Notes: generated from the letters alone by a model not told the origin. A stretch of 45,873 nt of DNA from an uncultured Prevotella sp. (GCA_900546345.1 URCI01000020.1:1-45873), one strand, 5' to 3'; positions 14,648 to 25,241 are shown, counted from the stretch's first letter. Numbers and translations are program-made.

Positions 14648-16234
14648 ATGACTTATAAATATGACTTTCTGATTATCGGTGCCGGCATCGCCGGTATGAG
14701 CTATGCCCTGAAGGTGGCAAAAGCGAAGAAAGGTAAAGTATGCATTATTTGTAAGACCACACTCGACGAGGCCAATACGCGGTTTGCTCAAGGTGGTGTG
14801 GCCTCTGTGACCAATCTGGAGCTTGACAATTTTGAAAAGCACATCCATGACACCATTGTCGCCGGCGACTACGTCAATGATGTGGAGGCAGTCAAGCAAG
14901 TGGTTACCAAGGCTCCCGAGCAGATCAAGGCTTTGGTGGAGTGGGGAACCAACTTTGACAAGAAGAGCAATGGCGACTATGACCTCCACCGTGAGGGCGG
15001 CCACTCGGAGTTCCGTATCCTACACCATGCCGATGATACGGGAGCTGAGATCCAGCGTGCGCTGATGGCTGCTGTGAGGGCAAATCCCGACATAGAGATT
15101 AAGGAAAACCATTTCGCTGTGGAGATCATCACGCAGCACCATCTTGGTGCACGGGTCACTCGCCGCTCTCCCTATATTTATTGTTATGGTGCTTATGTGC
15201 TCAACCCGGAGAACAAGGTTGACACCTATCTGAGTAAGGTGACGGTCATGTGCACCGGCGGTTGCGGTGCTGTCTATCAGACCACGACCAACCCCATCAT
15301 TGCTACCGGCGACGGCGAGGCAATGGTCTACCGTGCCAAGGGTACGGTGAAGGACATGGAGTTTGTGCAGTTCCATCCCACCTCGCTCTATCATCCCGGA
15401 GAGACCCATCCTGCTTATCTCATCACCGAAGCCATGCGTGGCTACGGCGGTATCCTGAAGCTGCCCAATGGCGAAGCCTTCATGAAGAAATATGACGAGC
15501 GGGGCTCGCTGGCTCCTCGTGATATCGTGGCACGTGCCATCGACAAGGAAATGAAAAAGAATGGTATCGACCACGTCTATCTCGATGTGACGCACAAAGA
15601 TGCGGAGGAGACCAAGCACCACTTCCCCAATATCTATAAGAAATGCCTGTCCATCGGCATCGACATCACCAAGGAGATGATTCCGGTGCGCCCTGCCGCC
15701 CATTATATGTGCGGTGGCATCAAAGTCGATCTCAACGGTTGTTCGAGCATTGAGCGCCTCTATGCTATCGGTGAGTGTTCATGCACGGGACTGCATGGCG
15801 GCAATCGTCTGGCCAGCAACTCGCTCATCGAGGCGGTGGTCTATGCCGACGCCGCTGCCAAGCACAGCATTGAGCATGTCGACGATTATGACTTCAACGA
15901 CAAGGTGCCGGCATGGAACGATGAGGGGACGCTCACCAATGAGGAACATGTGCTCATCACCCAAGCCAACAAAGAGGTGGGTGAGATCATGTCGAACTAT
16001 GTAGGTATCGTACGCTCCGACCTGCGTCTGAAGCGTGCATGGGACCGTCTCGATTTGCTCTACGAGGAGACAGAGTCTCTCTTCAAGCGTGTGAAGATCT
16101 CACGTGATCTCTGCGAGTTGCGCAACATGATCAATGTGGGCTATCTGATCACTCGTATGGCTATTGAGCGCAAGGAGTGCCGCGGTCTGCACTACACCAT
16201 CGACTACCCGCTCCATGCATACGATAAAAAGTAA
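14648..16234 (+). CDS. nadB: L-aspartate oxidase
   Basis: NadB oxidises L-aspartate to iminoaspartate, the first step of de novo NAD synthesis, using FAD. The 528-residue protein opens with the FAD-binding motif IIGAGIAGMSYALKVA (residues 8-23). Further family signatures: RFAQGGVASV, HREGGHSEFRILHHAD, VQFHPTSLY, APRDIVARAID, RPAAHYMCGGIKVDLNG and ECSCTGLHGGNRLASNSLIE. The length is typical and the C-terminal helical domain is complete. NadA and NadC are not in the window. Fumarate reductase flavoprotein subunits share the fold, but the HREGGHS signature and the length favour NadB. Confidence 0.95.
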   Translation: MTYKYDFLIIGAGIAGMSYALKVAKAKKGKVCIICKTTLDEANTRFAQGGVASVTNLELDNFEKHIHDTIVAGDYVNDVEAVKQVVTKAPEQIKALVEWGTNFDKKSNGDYDLHREGGHSEFRILHHADDTGAEIQRALMAAVRANPDIEIKENHFAVEIITQHHLGARVTRRSPYIYCYGAYVLNPENKVDTYLSKVTVMCTGGCGAVYQTTTNPIIATGDGEAMVYRAKGTVKDMEFVQFHPTSLYHPGETHPAYLITEAMRGYGGILKLPNGEAFMKKYDERGSLAPRDIVARAIDKEMKKNGIDHVYLDVTHKDAEETKHHFPNIYKKCLSIGIDITKEMIPVRPAAHYMCGGIKVDLNGCSSIERLYAIGECSCTGLHGGNRLASNSLIEAVVYADAAAKHSIEHVDDYDFNDKVPAWNDEGTLTNEEHVLITQANKEVGEIMSNYVGIVRSDLRLKRAWDRLDLLYEETESLFKRVKISRDLCELRNMINVGYLITRMAIERKECRGLHYTIDYPLHAYDKK

Positions 16235-16302
16235 GACCCACTGCTATCTCTCTAGGAGAAAGGAGAGAAGCTCCTTGATTTGAAAAATGATCATCAGAAC
16301 GT

Positions 16303-17592
16303 GTGACAGAAGATAAGACATACTCTGATTTCTTAGAAAGTGATTTCACGACCACCTCCAGTCAGTATACCGACTTTGAGAAGGTGGCCGATGGATCTTA
16401 TTGTACGCTTTGGCGAGCCTGCAAGGATGGACAATGGTATGTCATCAAAGCCCTGCAGACTGAGCATCAGGACAGTGCGCAGTACATTGCCTTGCTGAAA
16501 AAGGAGTATGACATTCTCTCGATGTTTGACTGTCCTTATGTCGTGAAGGTCTATGACTATTGCCGCATACCCCGTTTTGGCATGTGCATCGTCATGGAGT
16601 GGATCGATGGCGTGACGCTCAAACAGTGGCTTTATGGTCCCACTTCCAAGGAGTTTCCGGGCTATCCCACTCGGAAGGAGCGACGGCAGGTAGCGCTCTA
16701 TCTTGTGAAGGCTGTGGAATGTGTCCATTCCTTACAAGTCGTGCACCGTGACTTGAAGCCTTCAAACATCATGATCACACGCAACGGACGCCAGGTAAAG
16801 CTCATCGACTTCGGACTCTCGGATACCGACAGTTTTGTGGTCTTCAAGCAGACGGGTGGTACAAAGGGATATATCTCGCCCGAGCAACGAAGTCTCTCCC
16901 TCACCGATAAGCGTAACGACATCTACAGCCTTGGCATCATCTTGCAGGAGATGAGGCTGGGCTGGATGTGGAAAGGCGTTATCCACAGAATGCTCAGACC
17001 GATAGGAGAGCGTCTGAGTCATGCCGGTGATGTCGCTCCTATGCTTCGGAAACGCAGAGGAGCCATCAGATTTCTGCTTGTCTTCTCTTTGTCTTTATTA
17101 CTCTTTTGTGGCGGTGTCTGGACATGGGACCGCATCGTGCATCCACGCCCTCATTTCGAGGTGGTGGCCCGTTTCCAATATTCCAATATGATTTTTGAGT
17201 CTTGGGGTGGAGGCGTGGTGACCATTCGTCCTTCCGTCCATACGGAGCATGTCGTGGAGATTCCCGATCAAGTGTCGTATGGGGGATTTGTCTATCAAGT
17301 CGACGAGATCACCTTCGATGCTTTCAAGGGTGACGAAAACCTCCACTCCATCATCATTCCAGGATACATCCACTTGATGAAGGGAGCTTTTAGAAAATGT
17401 CCTAACCTCCGGGATATCTACATCCGTGGCAACCGTCCGCCACGTATCGGCAATCCTTATTGGCCAACAAAGATTTCGGATGTCTTTGATGCCTGGCATT
17501 TCGCTTCTGTGCGTATTCATATTCCACGTGGCAGCAGAGCCGCTTATGACGCCTATCCATGGAATATGTTCCGCAATTATGTATTCTATTAA
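16303..17592 (+). CDS. Transmembrane Ser/Thr protein kinase with BspA-like outer domain
   Basis: A 429-residue protein kinase of eukaryotic type. Residues 25-50 hold a reduced Gly-rich loop (DGSYCTLW) and the ATP-binding Lys49; the catalytic loop HRDLKPSN is at 148-155 and DFG at 169-171; an SPEQ motif (192-195) replaces the usual APE. The C-lobe is short, ending near 235. A membrane helix (about 255-274) follows, then a ~150-residue outer part with VDEITFDAFKGDENLHSIII and GAFRKCPNLRDIYI, the pattern of BspA-type leucine-rich repeats. This fits a sensor kinase with the repeat domain in the periplasm. The start is a GTG; no strong ribosome site is visible. It follows nadB by 68 bases. Confidence 0.85.
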   Translation: MTEDKTYSDFLESDFTTTSSQYTDFEKVADGSYCTLWRACKDGQWYVIKALQTEHQDSAQYIALLKKEYDILSMFDCPYVVKVYDYCRIPRFGMCIVMEWIDGVTLKQWLYGPTSKEFPGYPTRKERRQVALYLVKAVECVHSLQVVHRDLKPSNIMITRNGRQVKLIDFGLSDTDSFVVFKQTGGTKGYISPEQRSLSLTDKRNDIYSLGIILQEMRLGWMWKGVIHRMLRPIGERLSHAGDVAPMLRKRRGAIRFLLVFSLSLLLFCGGVWTWDRIVHPRPHFEVVARFQYSNMIFESWGGGVVTIRPSVHTEHVVEIPDQVSYGGFVYQVDEITFDAFKGDENLHSIIIPGYIHLMKGAFRKCPNLRDIYIRGNRPPRIGNPYWPTKISDVFDAWHFASVRIHIPRGSRAAYDAYPWNMFRNYVFY

Positions 17593-17612
17593 ATAGTTGT
17601 ATATCCCTGTCT

Positions 17613-20600
17613 CTATCTTGTCAGACTGAACTTGATGCTCAGTCCGAAGTCTTGTGTGGTTGTCGGATAGCTGCTGGACGAGAGCAGGGGCGTGTTGGTC
17701 TGTCGGTCGAGGTAAAAGCTCATGGTGAGCAGCTTGGAGAGTGTATAGTCTGCCATAAACGAGAGCTTGAAAGCTGTGTTGCCGCTGCTGGCCGTGGAGG
17801 TGACGGTGGCTATATCCCTCAGCAGACTGGCCTGCTTGCGATAGGAGAGATCCAGACGCAGGTTCAGGTCATGATTGATGCGCCCGCGTGTGCTGCTATT
17901 GTTGTTACTCTTATTATTGCTATTCCTATTATTTCCTTTGTTCTTGCTGGTTACGCTTTTACTGGAGCCACTGCCTCCTCCGAAGAGATTGAAATTATTG
18001 ATGCGGTAGCCCAGACCGAAGGTCCAGTCTTTGCTAACAGCCTCATTGATCTGTGCGCTTGTCATTGACAGAGCGAGCACCCGTGTCTGACTATATTCCA
18101 GTTTGGCTGTGAGGTTGTTTTGCAGCGTGACGTCGACACCCAGCAGCGGGGCAAAAGCCTCGTTGATGCTAACGGTCGAGATGTTGTACATCGAGCTGGG
18201 AATCGGGTTACCTGTCGTGGCATCTGTGATGAATCCCATGCCTGCACCCATGAGTGATTGGAAGGTGGAGTAGCTCTGATAGGAACCGATCGCGAAGATG
18301 CTCTTATAGCTATGGTTGAGATTGACGCTCTTGAAGATGTCGCGCAACCATGGCAACTTGCCCAGTCCGCTGTAGCGCAGCGTCCAGTTGGGCAACATAT
18401 GGGCGAGAGAAGGGAAGAGATCGAGTCCACTGCCCATGCTGGTGTAGGCCTTGAGGAAGGCTGGAATCATCACGTCAGCACTATAGCTGTTCACCCCACC
18501 ATTGGCGGCGTCGAATGTCTTTCCGGCAAGAGCGGTGCCTACTGGGTAGACACTTCCGGCGTAGCGGGCTTCCACCCGCTGACGGAAACCGTCGAGTGAG
18601 GCACAGAACTTCTCGAAGGTCTTGCTGTGAAAGCCATTATTGGCGTTGCCCATCCCCTCAAAGGCAGAGCCGAGTGAGAGGGTCGTCATCGTGAAGGTAC
18701 CCGTCTGTGTCGTGGGATTGCCCTCATACATATATTGTATGCTCTTTGCGGTGGTGATGGTCCGGCTGGCGTTGAGGTCTATCTTCAGATTTTTGATGGG
18801 CTCAAGCGTCATTCTCAGTTGCAGGTCCTCAGTTTTATTGGTGGTAGCGGGTGTGGCCACACTGTCAGCCATCAAGAGCCATCCTCTGCTCTTGGCCTTT
18901 TCGATGTAGCTGTCACCCATGAAGCCAAAGGCGAAGTCCAGTCCCGGTGAGAGTACACCGGCACCGTTGTTCTTGGTTTGTCCAAAGGCATCGCCGATCG
19001 TTGGCATGAAGCCGGGCAGTGCCATCGAATATTGATTGCGGTAGGACAGGCTGACGCTACGCACCATCATTGCTGTGCGGGCAAGGACCTGCGCTGTCTT
19101 ATACCATCCCTTCTCATCAAGAGCAGGCTTGGCCATCACCGAGAGTTTGAGTTTTGTCACGGAGTCCACCTTTTTAATAATACGTATGCGGTTATCATCG
19201 AGTTTACGGAAGCGGAGCTTCACACGATGCCCCTTCTCGTCTTTAGCCGCCACGATGAGCCGTTTGGTGTGCTTGCCGTGGCTGACGATGAGAGTCGTGT
19301 CGGGACGCAGGGTGATTTCTTTCTCAAAGGTATTGCGGTTACGTGGCAGTTGTTTTTTCTTTTCCTCTTCAGCTTTGTTTTTGGCGCGCAACTCTTTTAC
19401 CGCCTGATCGGGATCCTTTCCCTCGGCGAGAGCTTTCTTGCGTGCTTCCTCCTCAGCCTTCTGCTGTTTCTGTCTGTTTGCCTTAGCCTGCTCTTTCTGC
19501 TTCTTCTGCTGGTTGATCTGATACTGGCTTGTCTCCCGATTGAATCGCTCATTGGCCTTCTTGAGGAAGGGAATATGGTTGTAGAGCCTGACCAGATCGA
19601 AGTTGCCCGTGATGTTGAGCTGACGGTTGTTCTGAATCGTATTGCCCAGCGACGTGCTGTCTTCAAGCAACGTACCACGCACCCAGCTGTAGGTGGAGCT
19701 ATAGCTGGCATTGGAGGTCACCCAGTCAAAGACCGGGATGAGGTTGAGTGGCAACTGATACGAGAGGTTGAAGTTTTGCTGATAGTCGAGTGGCGTGCCG
19801 AAGTGCTTGATGCTCTGCCATACACTGTCTTTCCACGCCTGATATTGTGTGGGGTATAGATCCTTGTTCACGGGTGTGTAGGGCTCCTCGATTTCTGCAT
19901 GGGTGGCACTTTGGAAACTCATGTGGATATTTTTGGTGAAGTCCCATCTGAGTTGGAACTCGCGGTTCCAAAGAAACTGCTCAGAGAAAGTCAGAGGCAG
20001 TTGATTGTTTTCCGTGGCTTCCATGTCACGTTCTTGGAACTCATAGTAAGTGCGGGTCATCTCGCTGTTGAAACTCACGCTCTGAGGCAGATAGTTCAGT
20101 CCCAACCGTTTGGGCAGATCGAGCCATTTGCTTTTGCTCTTGATCTTTCGGAACGGCTCCCAGGTCTTGTATACCGGTGTCCAGGCATAGTCCAGGGCAC
20201 CCCGCCAGTTGTCTTCATTCTCATAGACGGTGGTCTCTCCCTGCTTATGGGAGTGAGCGTGGCTGTAGGAGAAAGAGAAGTTGGCCGGATCGACAGGTGT
20301 CGGGTGCCGTTTGTTCTGAATGCCTATGCGTGCATTGGAGATCGAGAAGTTGGTGGTGACGGCTTTTGTCACGGCGATGTTCTCGATGGAGTCGTGCTCC
20401 AGTTTGTTGGCAGTGCTCTCAAGGGCGTCTTTGAGCAACATGTCGGTGTCGAGCGGATTGTATTTGGGTCTTGTGACCTGCTTGGTTACACTGTAATAAA
20501 GCGGAGCAGACACCTTGGCCTTGTCGGGGAAGAACTTGCCGAGTTCCAGACTGGTGGTGAAAGCCATATTGCTTTGATCATCGGTGGTGCGTGTGCTCAC

Positions 20601-23600
20601 ACCGTCCTCGAGTCCTCCGAAGCCTTGCGAGACATATTTGCCTTGCATGTTCATCGTGCCGAGATCCGAGAGCTGCACGTTGAGGTTGCCATCAGCAGCC
20701 CAGCCTCCGGTGTTGTTATATTCTTTGAGTCGGAGCTCGTTGACCCACACCTCACCACTCTTCTGTTCGGCGCTGAGGTTGCGCACGCCGATGATGAGCG
20801 TTTTGATTTCGCCGAGTGTCGGGTTGCCCATCACAGTGATTTTGTTTTGTGGATGATCACTGTCATATCCCGAGTAGGCGCGTGTGAACGAGGCCAGCCC
20901 CTGAGCCTTTTTCTCATTACGCTCTTTTTTGAGTTGGGTGAAGAGCGAAAGCGGAATGTCGAGCATGTTGTCCTGGGGCCACACAGCGTAGGCCTCGGTA
21001 GTTGAATAACGGCTGTAAGTACCGGCTGGTGTCAGCTTCAGTGGAATTTCGTATTCGTAGTAGTTACTCTTGTAGTCAGATCCCAGACGCACGAACACTG
21101 CCAGCTGGTTGTCTTCCAGATTGGTTGTGTTTTGCTCGTTGGCGTTGGCGTGTACGAACATCTGCAGGCGCTTATACTGTCGCAAATCGAGCGTCGTATT
21201 TTTGTAGATACACTTCGACTCGTTGGGCGAGAGTGTGGTGACATTGATGTCCAGCGCTTGCTCATTGTCCTCAACGAGCTGCGTATTGTTGGGATCCTGT
21301 CCACGCTTGATACCCGGTGGCAGCACATAGTTGACCGGCTTCTTGTCGCTGTTCTCTTCGATGTTGACAGCAGCAGTGGTCATTGTTCCCGTTTGTGCCG
21401 CACTGTTGTCGAGATTCTGTTCATAGACACGCCAAGTGCCGCGCACAAGGTCCAGGCTGCCGAAGCGCAGGATGATCGGATGCTTGAATCCTGTGAGGAA
21501 CATGCGCATGAAGCGGATACTCGTGAAATCAGAGATGGAGCCGACACGTGACTCAAACTCCTCCAGTGGGATGCGGAAGAGATACCAGTCGATTTCTGTG
21601 TCGCTCTTGCCGTTGCGTAGCGTGGGTCGTGTCTCACGTTTGTCGACGATGAAGTTCTTGCCGATCTCCAGATCCTCGGGACGGATGGACACATGATACT
21701 GATAGTATTTTTCGTACTCGTTGAGCGTATAGTCCTGGTTGATATCCTCCACATCAGGCGTGGTCTTGTATGACGTGTCATAGCTCTCGGTGCGGCTTTC
21801 GCTATCGGGTGAGTTGCCTTGTGGATTGTTGATATACTTGTATCGGCGCAGGATGCTTGCCTGCATATTGTCGTAGTCAGAGCCGCGGAAATAATGATAG
21901 TCATCATTGGCGGGGTCAGCCCAGATAGAATCCCACACGGCTTGATTGACTTTGCCCTGCACAGCCTTGAGGAAGTCTTGGTAAGAGGCGAAGGTCTGCT
22001 CTTCACTGTCGTTGAGTCCGTTGAGACCCACATCTTGAAGGGCACGGCTGCCCTTGGTGGTAGCGAAGGCATAGGTGACGTTGGTTGTCGTCGGGATCTT
22101 GCCCCATTGTGTGGTGACGAAGTTATTTGAGCCATCGACAGGCATGCTGCTCTCTGAGAACTTCTTGCCGTCGTGGAGCACATCCTCCGACACTTCGCCG
22201 AGATCGATATAGAAGTCGCCACCATAGTCTGCGGCATTGCCGGCTTGGCGCGAGTGGATGAAGGGATCCATCATCCAAAATTCCACGTACTCGATATTGG
22301 CGGTTTGGAAGTCGTTGGTATCGAGTTTACGCATCATGCCACCCCAGTGCTGCGCAGGGTTGTTGAGCGAGCCGTCAGACGCGAGATCCGGATTGAAGTT
22401 ATAAGGGCCACGCTCGTTGGGGTAGTAAGCTAAGTTCAGAACCGAGATCGTCGACGTGGCACCGTTGTAGGTGCTTTGCGAGCGATTGGGGTAAAGCTCT
22501 CTGACATACACCTCCCGCACATAAGGATCGCTGAGTTGGTTGAGGTCGCTCTTGATATGTCCAGGGGTGAGCGAGGAACTCAGTCGGGTGAAGAGAGGAT
22601 CAATGGTGTACCAGGCGAGCAATGAACGGTTGAAGCCTGAGCGCAGCGTGGTGTTGTCGGTGTGCTCCGGGAACATTGAAGGCACGCTGGAGAGCTGCCA
22701 GTTATGGGGTGTGGATACATCGATCTTGTCGGTGGAAGCCTCGAAGTCGTCGAGATAGGAAGCGTTGTCCTGTGTGCCATGGCTTTGTCCGGCAATGAGT
22801 TGTGCAAACTCTCCGGTAAAAGAGATCTGCGAGGGCTGGGTGAGATGGAGCAGGGGCAGCTTGTCGAGTGCATTGGTGAGCCACTGGCTCTCGTGTTTCC
22901 AGTTGACGTTGAGTCCCCACAGCGTGTTGTTGACAGGTTCGGCACCCATTGACACCTTCGTGGTGAGTGCCTGCTCATAAAGGTGCTGCACAGTACCGGA
23001 GAGTTGGAAGTTCTTGGAGAAGTCATACACCCAGTTCATGCCGAACATGGTCTTGCGCTCCTGAGAATACTCACTTTGACTCTCAAGCGAGACGTTGACA
23101 GCCGTACCGGCATCGATAATACTCTGGTTGAGAATGGTCACCTCGCCGGCACTGTAGTCTACGCTATAGTCCGATCCTTCTGTCAGCTTCACGCCACCGG
23201 CGGTGACGACAACCGATCCTTGTGGCACGTTGTAGGCACCGAGCGAGATGACATTGGCCTGTGTGCCACGGAACTGTCCTTGCAGAATATATTTATCTTT
23301 CTCAGCAATTTGTTTGGCAATCGTCTTTGTAGAGTCATAGAGCTCGGTAAACGCATATTTCGAGGCAGTAGCCGCACTGACCCCCTTACCGATGAGATAG
23401 TTGTAGAGATAGCTGCCGAACGGTTCGGCAGCAGGGAAGAAGACACGTCCGTCACTGACGGTGTAGCCCTCGACATAGTCGAAATATCCGTTGGAGTGTG
23501 CCTTGTTGTTATTGTCGAGGCGGTCGGCTCCCAGCACTTTGATCAGCGTCTGGCTCTTGACTTGCGGTTCAGGGATATAAGAGAGATAGACACCCGTGGT

Positions 23601-25241
23601 GTCGCTTTGGTATTTGACGTCGAGGCGAAACTTATCCTTCTCTATTGTCGAGGCAAGATAATAGACGTTTTTCATCATCAGCGGCCAGTTGCCTTGCGAG
23701 GGGTTGTTGCTGGTGTTCTTGAGAGATTTGACGAAGAGCGCCTTGGAAGCATCGGTGACATCGCTGGCAAATTCGCCCACTTGATAGGTGCGCCCTCCAT
23801 AAGTATACTCATAGGCAATGGCCAGCACCTGATCGGTCTGCAAGGAAGTCTTCAGTGAGACATAGCCCATGGCGTTATTGACCGTGTATTCCGATGAGGA
23901 GAGCAGACGGGCACTTTGCAACTTCTCATAGTCGTTGCCACCCACCAGCCCGGCACCGTCAAGCACTGTGGAAGTACGGTCGATGTCACGGGCATCGGCA
24001 TACTGAGTTGTCATGGTACTGTACTCGGTGTTGGCATCGTTGGCAGGTACCGGCTGTCCAGTGGTGGTCCACCTACTGTTGCTGAGTTTGCTGTTCTCGC
24101 CGAGGTCGGTGAGTGCAATGATATTACGGGTGTTGGCGGTGTTGCCTGTCTTGTTGGTTACCCAGATCTCCACACGATTGATCGTCACACCAGTGGTGAG
24201 GTTGGGCAGTGTCTTCATGGCAGCATCGTAGTGGTCATGAAAGTAACGGGCAAGGAAGAAATGGCGGTTCTCCTCATAGTCCGAGGCATCGATCTCGAAA
24301 GGAGTGAGTTGTTTGCCGCCTGAACTGGATACCGTCTTTGACGTGCTTTTTTTCTGCGAGGCAACCATTTGCAGTTTCAACTTGCCAAACTGCATGTCGG
24401 TACGAATACCAAAAAGGCTGCTGGCCCCTTGCACGAGCGAAGAGTTGGAGGGGAAAGAGACATTGCCGGCCTCGATGAGCTTGATGATCTCGTCTTCCTT
24501 ACCATCGTATTTCAACTTCATGTTCTGTGCATCGAAGTCGAAGGTGGCATCGGTGTTGTAGTTGAGGTTGAGGTTGACCTTGTCGCCGACCTTACCGTTG
24601 ACGTTGAGATTGATCTTTTCGTCAAAGTCCATCGTAGTGGTCTTGCGATTGCGAATCGGCAGTGAAGGATTGTCGATGTTCTTGAAAGTGGCGCCGAACT
24701 TCAGCTCTGCTGATCCTTGTGTCTTGATGCGCACACCGCCCGGCCCGAAGATCTTCTCTGCCGGTCCCAGATCGAAATGCATGTCGGTGAAGTCGAACTT
24801 TTCCTTGCCTTTTGCCTGATAGATCTCATCGTTTTTTCCACGGTAGTAAGTGTTGCGCCAGTTCTTTTCACTCCATTTCATATATTCCTCAGGCGTCATC
24901 ATGATGGGTGCAGCGAGATAGGTGTCGCCCATCTTGGTGCCGATGATGTAGACGTTGAGGCTGTCGTTGTAGGTCACCTCGTATTTCAAGCCCTCCGGTC
25001 GTTTAAGGTCGAGCGCGCTTTGGTTGAGATCATCGTAGGTGATGGGTGTGGTGCGCTGGATCTTCCATCGGGGATGAAGGAGAGAGTCGGGTATGGTGTC
25101 TTCCTCAAGAATCGGCTGTGCCTTTCGCGTCTTGATTACTTGTGGCGTCCATGGCATAGCAACTGCATAGCTGACCGTCATGACAGTCAGCACAAGTATG
25201 ATTCCTATGTTTCCGATAATATGATGTTGACGCCTTTGCAA
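17613..25241 (-). CDS. sprA: Type IX secretion outer-membrane translocon SprA/Sov
   Basis: A 2542-residue outer-membrane protein. SprA (Sov in Porphyromonas) is a giant 36-strand barrel that passes type IX secretion cargo across the outer membrane. N-terminal hydrophobic signal about residues 8-28. Repeated SprA-family blocks include FGPGGVRIKTQGSAEL, NYNTDATFDFDAQNMKLKY, and a plug/barrel region with DDFEASTDKIDVS. Two low-complexity insertions stand out: a Lys/Glu/Gln-rich segment near residues 1890-1970 and an Asn/Ser-rich segment near 2420-2455. The start is a TTG at 25239-25241; the next in-frame ATG is at 25181 and would give a very short signal. It lies 72 bases after ruvA on the same strand. 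Confidence 0.95.
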   Translation of the reverse strand: MQRRQHHIIGNIGIILVLTVMTVSYAVAMPWTPQVIKTRKAQPILEEDTIPDSLLHPRWKIQRTTPITYDDLNQSALDLKRPEGLKYEVTYNDSLNVYIIGTKMGDTYLAAPIMMTPEEYMKWSEKNWRNTYYRGKNDEIYQAKGKEKFDFTDMHFDLGPAEKIFGPGGVRIKTQGSAELKFGATFKNIDNPSLPIRNRKTTTMDFDEKINLNVNGKVGDKVNLNLNYNTDATFDFDAQNMKLKYDGKEDEIIKLIEAGNVSFPSNSSLVQGASSLFGIRTDMQFGKLKLQMVASQKKSTSKTVSSSGGKQLTPFEIDASDYEENRHFFLARYFHDHYDAAMKTLPNLTTGVTINRVEIWVTNKTGNTANTRNIIALTDLGENSKLSNSRWTTTGQPVPANDANTEYSTMTTQYADARDIDRTSTVLDGAGLVGGNDYEKLQSARLLSSSEYTVNNAMGYVSLKTSLQTDQVLAIAYEYTYGGRTYQVGEFASDVTDASKALFVKSLKNTSNNPSQGNWPLMMKNVYYLASTIEKDKFRLDVKYQSDTTGVYLSYIPEPQVKSQTLIKVLGADRLDNNNKAHSNGYFDYVEGYTVSDGRVFFPAAEPFGSYLYNYLIGKGVSAATASKYAFTELYDSTKTIAKQIAEKDKYILQGQFRGTQANVISLGAYNVPQGSVVVTAGGVKLTEGSDYSVDYSAGEVTILNQSIIDAGTAVNVSLESQSEYSQERKTMFGMNWVYDFSKNFQLSGTVQHLYEQALTTKVSMGAEPVNNTLWGLNVNWKHESQWLTNALDKLPLLHLTQPSQISFTGEFAQLIAGQSHGTQDNASYLDDFEASTDKIDVSTPHNWQLSSVPSMFPEHTDNTTLRSGFNRSLLAWYTIDPLFTRLSSSLTPGHIKSDLNQLSDPYVREVYVRELYPNRSQSTYNGATSTISVLNLAYYPNERGPYNFNPDLASDGSLNNPAQHWGGMMRKLDTNDFQTANIEYVEFWMMDPFIHSRQAGNAADYGGDFYIDLGEVSEDVLHDGKKFSESSMPVDGSNNFVTTQWGKIPTTTNVTYAFATTKGSRALQDVGLNGLNDSEEQTFASYQDFLKAVQGKVNQAVWDSIWADPANDDYHYFRGSDYDNMQASILRRYKYINNPQGNSPDSESRTESYDTSYKTTPDVEDINQDYTLNEYEKYYQYHVSIRPEDLEIGKNFIVDKRETRPTLRNGKSDTEIDWYLFRIPLEEFESRVGSISDFTSIRFMRMFLTGFKHPIILRFGSLDLVRGTWRVYEQNLDNSAAQTGTMTTAAVNIEENSDKKPVNYVLPPGIKRGQDPNNTQLVEDNEQALDINVTTLSPNESKCIYKNTTLDLRQYKRLQMFVHANANEQNTTNLEDNQLAVFVRLGSDYKSNYYEYEIPLKLTPAGTYSRYSTTEAYAVWPQDNMLDIPLSLFTQLKKERNEKKAQGLASFTRAYSGYDSDHPQNKITVMGNPTLGEIKTLIIGVRNLSAEQKSGEVWVNELRLKEYNNTGGWAADGNLNVQLSDLGTMNMQGKYVSQGFGGLEDGVSTRTTDDQSNMAFTTSLELGKFFPDKAKVSAPLYYSVTKQVTRPKYNPLDTDMLLKDALESTANKLEHDSIENIAVTKAVTTNFSISNARIGIQNKRHPTPVDPANFSFSYSHAHSHKQGETTVYENEDNWRGALDYAWTPVYKTWEPFRKIKSKSKWLDLPKRLGLNYLPQSVSFNSEMTRTYYEFQERDMEATENNQLPLTFSEQFLWNREFQLRWDFTKNIHMSFQSATHAEIEEPYTPVNKDLYPTQYQAWKDSVWQSIKHFGTPLDYQQNFNLSYQLPLNLIPVFDWVTSNASYSSTYSWVRGTLLEDSTSLGNTIQNNRQLNITGNFDLVRLYNHIPFLKKANERFNRETSQYQINQQKKQKEQAKANRQKQQKAEEEARKKALAEGKDPDQAVKELRAKNKAEEEKKKQLPRNRNTFEKEITLRPDTTLIVSHGKHTKRLIVAAKDEKGHRVKLRFRKLDDNRIRIIKKVDSVTKLKLSVMAKPALDEKGWYKTAQVLARTAMMVRSVSLSYRNQYSMALPGFMPTIGDAFGQTKNNGAGVLSPGLDFAFGFMGDSYIEKAKSRGWLLMADSVATPATTNKTEDLQLRMTLEPIKNLKIDLNASRTITTAKSIQYMYEGNPTTQTGTFTMTTLSLGSAFEGMGNANNGFHSKTFEKFCASLDGFRQRVEARYAGSVYPVGTALAGKTFDAANGGVNSYSADVMIPAFLKAYTSMGSGLDLFPSLAHMLPNWTLRYSGLGKLPWLRDIFKSVNLNHSYKSIFAIGSYQSYSTFQSLMGAGMGFITDATTGNPIPSSMYNISTVSINEAFAPLLGVDVTLQNNLTAKLEYSQTRVLALSMTSAQINEAVSKDWTFGLGYRINNFNLFGGGSGSSKSVTSKNKGNNRNSNNKSNNNSSTRGRINHDLNLRLDLSYRKQASLLRDIATVTSTASSGNTAFKLSFMADYTLSKLLTMSFYLDRQTNTPLLSSSSYPTTTQDFGLSIKFSLTR

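Noticed and set aside
16235..16302. Terminator between nadB and the kinase
   Set aside because: AGGAG/CTCCT words are present but do not form a convincing stem with a T run, so read-through into the kinase is possible.
19899..21005. 368-codon plus-strand frame inside sprA
   Set aside because: Antisense to sprA without motifs or a promoter.
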